Source: Opitutales bacterium (GTDB lineage Bacteria > Verrucomicrobiota > Verrucomicrobiia > Opitutales > UBA2987). Taken from it: DNA of 64,000 bases. Numbering within the stretch: position 1 is the first letter of the stretch; each line of letters begins with the position of its first letter. The notes below the pieces were generated by a model. That model worked only from the letters and a program-made list of their open reading frames with translations. It had not been told where the DNA came from and did not search any database. Positions 59,639-64,000 of this stretch are shown here, in pieces. The position numbers and the translations under genes are program-made. The stretch is from NCBI GenBank assembly GCA_021772515.1, contig JAJFLU010000024.1:26745-90744 (forward strand), given 5' to 3'.

Positions 59639-60313
59639 CTAAACTTGGTTGAAATGGCAGCCCCGAATATTCTTCACATACGCGGCCAGTTTTTCCTCGT
59701 CCAACTGCCCGTTGGTGCGCACTCCTGAGCAGAGGTCGAGGCCGAACGGGTTTACCTGTTTGATTGCGGTGGCGACATTATCCGGGTTCAACCCCCCTGC
59801 CAAATACACCGGAACCCCCGCCTCTTCACAAATCCTCCGGCTCAGTTCCCAGTTATGGATGCGGCCGGTTCCCCCGAGTTCCTTAACTTCCAGAGTCTGA
59901 TTTCCCGAATCCAGCAGCAGCGCATCGACATGTGCCGCCACCTCGACCGCCTCCGCCACCGATTCCTCGCCTCCAACATGGATCACCTGCACGATCGCGA
60001 TTCCCGGCAGCGCTTCTCGCAAATCCTCGTAGCGACCCTCTTCCAGACGATCGACCAGTTGGAGCGTATTGGTGCGGCAGCGCCGATGTTGTTGAATAAT
60101 CGAAGCGGTATCCTGCAAACTGGTCAGGAGAAATGACGAAACCCCCGGCGGGATAATTTCCGCAATTTCGGCGATCAATTTTTCGGAAATCACACCGGGT
60201 CCGCTCGGCATATGGGCAACCAAACCCACCGCGTTGGCCCCATAGCGAATGGCCAGCCGCGCCTCTTCGACACTGCTGATGCAGCAAATTTTGATTCTCG
60301 GGAGAGTGGTCAT
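59639..60313 (-). CDS. trpF: Phosphoribosylanthranilate isomerase-like protein
   Basis: This 224-aa TIM-barrel protein has the TrpF start KICCISSVEEARLAIRYGANAVGLV, with the catalytic Cys in KICxI. It also has VQVIHVGGEESVAE, ALLLDS with the general acid Asp, WELSRRICEEAGVPVYLAGGLNPDNVATAI and FGLDLCSGVRTNGQLDEEKL. It converts phosphoribosylanthranilate to CdRP in tryptophan synthesis. It is only 15 bp downstream of gcvP and on the same strand, and no other trp gene is in the window. The length and CCIS (rather than CGIT) differ slightly from most TrpF proteins. Confidence 0.85.
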   Translation of the reverse strand: MTTLPRIKICCISSVEEARLAIRYGANAVGLVAHMPSGPGVISEKLIAEIAEIIPPGVSSFLLTSLQDTASIIQQHRRCRTNTLQLVDRLEEGRYEDLREALPGIAIVQVIHVGGEESVAEAVEVAAHVDALLLDSGNQTLEVKELGGTGRIHNWELSRRICEEAGVPVYLAGGLNPDNVATAIKQVNPFGLDLCSGVRTNGQLDEEKLAAYVKNIRGCHFNQV

Positions 60314-60328
60314 CGTAAAGTAAAGAAA

Positions 60329-63300
60329 TCAGGATTCGCCGTCGGTGGACTGTATTATTTTCTCAAAAATCTCTGGAACGCTCATGCGGGCAAGTTCCTC
60401 GGGTGATATCCGGTTTTTCGTGAGTATGGGAAGGCTTTTCAGTGGTTCGCTCAACACGAGATTTCGGTTGGCGGAAACCTCATCCACCCGGTTGATGGGG
60501 GTAAAAAAGGGCGTCCGGTTGAGGGCTTCCGGTTTTTCCCGGACGACTTTCAAAATATGTCTGACGGCCTCCTCAAAGCGATCGAGTTCGGCCTTCGTGT
60601 AGCTCTCGGTCGGCTCGATCATCACACCCAAAGCCTCCGGCCAGGATACCGTCGGGGCGTGAAATCCGAAGTCCAGAAAGAGCTTCCCCAATCGCGTCAC
60701 GGCCAGCGCTTTTGGGGTGCCGCTTTTTTCCAAATTCGCGAAATCAGCGTCGGCCAAAGTGAGGATAAACTCGTGCATTCGAGGCGCCTCGGTGGCTTCC
60801 TTGGGCAGGGTGGGGTAAACCCGGTTGAGCTTTTCATAAAGATACCGCGATGACAGCACGGCCACCGCCGACATCCGGCGAATCCCTGCGTGTCCCAGCC
60901 GTAACAGATAGGCATAGCAGCGCACTTTATGAGCAAAATTTCCCCAATGCCGGTGGAAAGAGCCGATGCTTTTGGGAGGCTTTACGCGGGTAAAACCGCC
61001 GTCCGTCTTTTCAATTATGCTGCCCGGCAGAAAATCCACCAGTTTTTCGCTCACAGCCACGATAGCGTCACCCGGTCCGCCTCCGCCGTGGGGTATCGTC
61101 CAGGTTTTATGCAAATTGTTGTGCACCGCATCGACCCCCAGCGAATCCAGGTTCACCCACCCGGCGATCGCGTTCATATTGGCCCCATCCATATAGACAA
61201 GGCCGCCGATTTCATGGATGGCGTCCGCGATTTCCTTGAAATGGCTTTCAAATATTCCGCAGGTATTCGGGTTCGTGATCATGATGCCGCAGATGCGTTT
61301 CCCGAAAATGGCGATCTTGTTTTTCAAATCCGTCTGGTCGATCATGCCATTTTTATCCGCCTCAAGCAGCGCAATGCCGCCCTTAGTCTCGCTTGCCCGT
61401 GAACTCCCGAATCCGGCCATTACCGCCGTCGCAAAGTTCGTCCCGTGCGCCGTTTTCGGAATCAAAATCACATCGCGGCCCTCGTCTCCCCGGTCCCGAT
61501 GATAGGCCCGGAATAGCTTCAATCCCGTCAATTCTCCCTGCGCCCCGGCCACCGGTTGAGTAGTCACCGCCGGTAGTCCGGTGATTCCTTTAAACCACTC
61601 CTGAATCTCAAAGAGGATTTCCAGGCAGCCTTGAGCGTCTTCCATCGGAGCCTGCGGATGGATATTGGTAAACCCCGCCAACCCCGCCGCCCAATCATTC
61701 AGGTAGGGATTGTATTTCATCGTGCAGGAGCCCAGCGGGTAACAGGCGTCGTCCGGGCTCACATTCAACTCTCCCAACTCCAGATAATAGCGCTTGATTT
61801 CTTCCAGCGAAAACTCCGACAGCCCCACCGGACCTTGCCTCAGCAAATTGGACGGGACGGCTTTTATTTGGGGCGAATTTCCCTCCTCTGGGCCAAAGCG
61901 TTCCTCAAAAAACCGCACGAGTCGGCCAATATCTTTCTTTTTATCCGAAAAGGATATTTTCAATAAATTGCGGTCGCCATTGCCAATCCTCCCCGAGACA
62001 TCGACCCCGATATGCAGCCCTGCTTCGCGTCCTTGTTTTATCAAGTCCGAAACTTCCACCGGCAGGGAGAGAGTAAATTCGTTGAAAACAGGGGCCTCGG
62101 GGAACGCCAGCGTAACCCCCGCAATGGCCGAAACCCTTTCCATCGCCGTGATCGCCTGATTTCGGGCCGCCCCGCAGACATCGGCCATTCCGTTTTCCCC
62201 CCGGGCCAAAAGCGCCGCCCCCGCCAGAGTGGCCAAAAAGGCCTGGTTCGAGCAGATATTCGAGGTCGCCTTCTCTTTGCGGATATGCTGCTCCCGTGTC
62301 GAGAGCACCATCACCCGGCAATCCCGCCCATTGGCATCGGTCGCTTTTCCCACAAACCTTCCCGGTGTGTGCCGAACATCGTTTTTCACTTTCTCGTTAT
62401 AGCGAATCCCGAAAATCCCCAATCCCGGTCCGCCGAAATTCGGGTTGATCGCCAGGTGCTGACCTTCCCCTACGATCATATCCACCCCGTTCCGCCCGAA
62501 TTCCGAAGGCGGCTTGAGCCCCCCCGCGCCCAACAGCATCGGATCGATCACCGCGATGCTTTTTGCCCCCATTTCACGGGATAAGTCGGCCAGCGCATCC
62601 ACATCTTCCAAAATCCCCAACGTATTGACTTGCGGGAAGACGATTGCCGCCAGGCGTTTATCCAGATTCCGGGCTTCTTTTTCCAAGGCATCCAGCGGGA
62701 TGCGCCCCGTCGCCGGGTCGAGCGGAATCTTGATGATTTTCAAATCCGTGTCCCTTGCCAGCGTTTCCAAAACTTCCATATCACCGGGAAAAAGAGCCTC
62801 GGGAATCAACGCCGTATCGGCCCGGCGCTTTAGGCGAAGGGCCACGAACAGGGCTTCAAACAAAGCCGTCGAGCGGTCGTAAAGTGAAGAATTAATCGCC
62901 TCGAATCCCGTCAGCTGAGCCATCAGGCACTGGTAAATCCACTGGGTTTGCAGCGTCCCTTGGCTCCGTTCCGGTTGGTAGGGCGTATAGGCGGTGGTCA
63001 GCCGTCGGATATCCGAAACAAAAGCCACGATTTCATGCTCCTCAAAATCCGCCAACCCATCACCTATAAAGGTTTCCATGAGGTGGTTTCGAGCCGCGAC
63101 TTCCTCCAAACGCTCCATAACTCCCTCGTAGGAGAGTTCATCGGGCAAATTGGGCTGCCCCGAAAACCGGTCCGACTCCCCAATATGGCAAAACAGGTCG
63201 TCCAGGCATTCCATCCCGATTTCCCCCAGCATGGCCTCAATATCCGCTTCGCTCGCGGAGATATAATGCCGCTTCAGTTCCCTCGGCAGGGATGCCGGAT

Positions 63301-63337
63301 CATAGGAAAGAGCTCCGCTTTTTAAAAATTCTGTCAT
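60329..63337 (-). CDS. gcvP: Glycine dehydrogenase (P-protein), fused GcvPA-GcvPB type
   Basis: This 1002-aa P-protein of the glycine cleavage system decarboxylates glycine and passes the aminomethyl group to lipoylated GcvH. The first ~450 residues resemble the GcvPA subunit (TTAYTPYQPERSQGTLQTQW, VGEGQHLAINPNFGGPG, STREQHIRKEKATSNICSNQA). The second half resembles GcvPB: YPLGSCTMKYNP, VTTQPVAGAQGELTGL and the PLP-binding Lys in NNLHKTWTIPHGGGGPG. It thus looks like a natural fusion of the two-subunit form rather than the usual long GcvP. gcvT and gcvH are not in the window. I saw no glycine riboswitch upstream. Confidence 0.93.
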   Translation of the reverse strand: MTEFLKSGALSYDPASLPRELKRHYISASEADIEAMLGEIGMECLDDLFCHIGESDRFSGQPNLPDELSYEGVMERLEEVAARNHLMETFIGDGLADFEEHEIVAFVSDIRRLTTAYTPYQPERSQGTLQTQWIYQCLMAQLTGFEAINSSLYDRSTALFEALFVALRLKRRADTALIPEALFPGDMEVLETLARDTDLKIIKIPLDPATGRIPLDALEKEARNLDKRLAAIVFPQVNTLGILEDVDALADLSREMGAKSIAVIDPMLLGAGGLKPPSEFGRNGVDMIVGEGQHLAINPNFGGPGLGIFGIRYNEKVKNDVRHTPGRFVGKATDANGRDCRVMVLSTREQHIRKEKATSNICSNQAFLATLAGAALLARGENGMADVCGAARNQAITAMERVSAIAGVTLAFPEAPVFNEFTLSLPVEVSDLIKQGREAGLHIGVDVSGRIGNGDRNLLKISFSDKKKDIGRLVRFFEERFGPEEGNSPQIKAVPSNLLRQGPVGLSEFSLEEIKRYYLELGELNVSPDDACYPLGSCTMKYNPYLNDWAAGLAGFTNIHPQAPMEDAQGCLEILFEIQEWFKGITGLPAVTTQPVAGAQGELTGLKLFRAYHRDRGDEGRDVILIPKTAHGTNFATAVMAGFGSSRASETKGGIALLEADKNGMIDQTDLKNKIAIFGKRICGIMITNPNTCGIFESHFKEIADAIHEIGGLVYMDGANMNAIAGWVNLDSLGVDAVHNNLHKTWTIPHGGGGPGDAIVAVSEKLVDFLPGSIIEKTDGGFTRVKPPKSIGSFHRHWGNFAHKVRCYAYLLRLGHAGIRRMSAVAVLSSRYLYEKLNRVYPTLPKEATEAPRMHEFILTLADADFANLEKSGTPKALAVTRLGKLFLDFGFHAPTVSWPEALGVMIEPTESYTKAELDRFEEAVRHILKVVREKPEALNRTPFFTPINRVDEVSANRNLVLSEPLKSLPILTKNRISPEELARMSVPEIFEKIIQSTDGES

Positions 63338-63600
63338 TATTCGATTGTTAAGGCTGTCGACAAAAGGAAGATTCTGGAATTTGCAGTCAAAGTTAAAGTC
63401 TTAAATAAATTCAATCCACAATTGGTCTTTTTCAATTCGTGGTGTTAATGATAATTCTGAATTCACTCACATGTCGGGTTGATAAATTAAATGTCGTTTT
63501 ACGTCGCTGGATACCGCTGTCATTCTCAGTTTGAGATTCCTGCAAAAACAAACAATACATAGAAACCTACGAACAAAAAACGGCGGCAATTTCTGCAACG
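63338..63600. other. Intergenic region upstream of gcvP
   Basis: About 260 AT-rich bases without a gene. The gcvP promoter should lie here on the minus strand. I looked for the paired glycine-riboswitch core and did not find one. Confidence 0.4.
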
Positions 63601-63870
63601 AACCACATTATATCAAAAAATAAAAAACCCCACAATGACTGCGTTGGCTGCGCGTGCTGCGTTGGCTGCGTTGGCTGCGCGGACTATAAAAAACACCAAA
63701 AACACCCAAAAAACCCAAAAATCGGGACATTCTGACACACCCAACCCCCCAATAATCATCCCTCTTCCTCTCCGTCTCCCTCTTCCTCCCCCTCCCCAAT
63801 CCCCCATCAAAAATCTAGCATCCAGCATCACGCATCCTCTTTCCCCCCTCTCCCTCTCCGTCTTGTAGGT
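63601..63870. repeat. Low-complexity, pyrimidine-rich tract with GCGTTGGCT repeats
   Basis: A short tandem array of GCGTTGGCT/GCG units (63639-63681) is followed by A-rich CAAAAAACCC units. A long C/T-rich tract and heptamer-like AGCATCC/AGCATCA units (about 63818-63836) come next. The ORFs that cross it (for example 63613-63921, minus) are simple-sequence translations and not credible genes. It is probably neutral intergenic repeat DNA. Confidence 0.6.
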
Positions 63871-63890
63871 TACCCCATGATGATTGCCGA

Positions 63891-63952
63891 GTTTTTTGAG
63901 TCCTTCCGAGAATGGGTCCATATAACTCGTCGGAGGAAGGACTCGAAAAAAC
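63891..63952. repeat. Long inverted repeat near the right edge
   Basis: GTTTTTTGAGTCCTTCC (63891-63907) is the reverse complement of GGAAGGACTC-G-AAAAAAC (63935-63952) apart from one bulged G, around a 27-nt loop. Two further small hairpins follow (CTCTC...GAGAG at 63961-63977; CCAGG...CCTGG at 63980-64000). The cluster could be an inverted-repeat element, the end of an insertion or a structured RNA; the window ends too soon to tell. Confidence 0.55.
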
Positions 63953-64000
63953 TTTTAACCCTCTCTAATGTTGAGAGTGCCAGGATCTCCCGGCCCCTGG

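Noticed and set aside
63338-63600. Glycine riboswitch upstream of gcvP
   Set aside because: No recognisable glycine-aptamer core could be read on the minus strand.
63613-63921. 102-aa minus-strand ORF at the right edge
   Set aside because: Its translation is simple sequence (Ala-Ala-Asn and Gly-Arg runs) from low-complexity DNA.
1-64000. CRISPR array
   Set aside because: No regularly spaced direct repeats with unique spacers were seen. The tandem units at 63.6 kb are contiguous and have no spacers.

Overview
The window is bacterial chromosome, most likely from the PVC superphylum and probably a Verrucomicrobiota/Opitutales-type organism. Three things suggest this: a double-length fused UvrA like the chlamydial one, a TonB-dependent receptor with an N-terminal carboxypeptidase-regulatory domain, and several Tat-type signal peptides with ThuA and xanthine-dehydrogenase-family enzymes. 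The taxonomic call is inference. No rRNA, intact tRNA or CRISPR array was seen.

Layout. (1) 1-10.45 kb: a DeoR regulator cut by the window edge, a ThuA-like protein, then a mobile island. The island holds a gene-poor stretch, a broken copy of an unknown 263-aa gene, a two-gene restriction-modification-like pair (large N6-type methyltransferase plus a small PD-(D/E)XK-like protein), the intact 263-aa gene and a tyrosine recombinase. It ends at a 3' fragment of an initiator tRNA-fMet followed by that tRNA's terminator, which marks the right attachment site. (2) 10.5-13.9 kb: rfbA, a cupin, a gene relic with a Tat-like signal, a ferritin-like protein, an ECF S-component-like membrane protein and a phosphoribosyltransferase. 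(3) 13.9-19.0 kb, minus strand: an xdh/cox-type molybdenum hydroxylase operon (FAD, 2Fe-2S and Mo subunits) followed by a MoaD/ThiS-like carrier and an aldo/keto reductase. (4) 19.3-33.2 kb: psuG, psuK, an outer-membrane TonB receptor, an exported 5'-nucleotidase, uridine phosphorylase and two NupC transporters. Opposite these lie an amidohydrolase, a 2OG-Fe(II) oxygenase, cytidine deaminase and a divergent HisI-like protein. Together they read as a nucleotide/nucleoside/pseudouridine scavenging locus. (5) 33-40 kb: an alpha/beta hydrolase, an AraC-GNAT fusion regulator, an S-adenosylhomocysteinase-like protein, thioredoxin, an HDOD protein, an SDR and a DUF1326-like protein. (6) 40-44 kb: a second, Tat-exported molybdenum hydroxylase operon (2Fe-2S, Mo, FAD with an extra four-Cys site) ending in a coupled 68-aa Cys-rich protein. 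(7) 44-63.3 kb: ADP-ribosylglycohydrolase-like, CDGSH and DUF885 proteins, the double UvrA, TetR, a membrane protein with an EF-hand-like loop, a redoxin, an M14-like pseudo-carboxypeptidase, an ankyrin protein, TrpF and a fused glycine dehydrogenase. (8) The right edge is low-complexity DNA and strong inverted repeats.

How the genes fit together. In region 4 the receptor would import nucleotides or nucleosides into the periplasm, the nucleotidase would dephosphorylate them, and NupC would carry nucleosides inward. Cdd, Udp and PsuG/PsuK would then release bases and sugar phosphates. The molybdenum hydroxylases could oxidise purines or aldehydes, but their substrates are unknown. psuK and udp both lack any ATG/GTG/TTG start ahead of their conserved N-termini, and both could begin at ATT-CAT. 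The most system-like novelties are the methyltransferase/nuclease pair inside the tRNA-fMet island, the altered HisI-like protein beside cdd, and the possible ATT starts.
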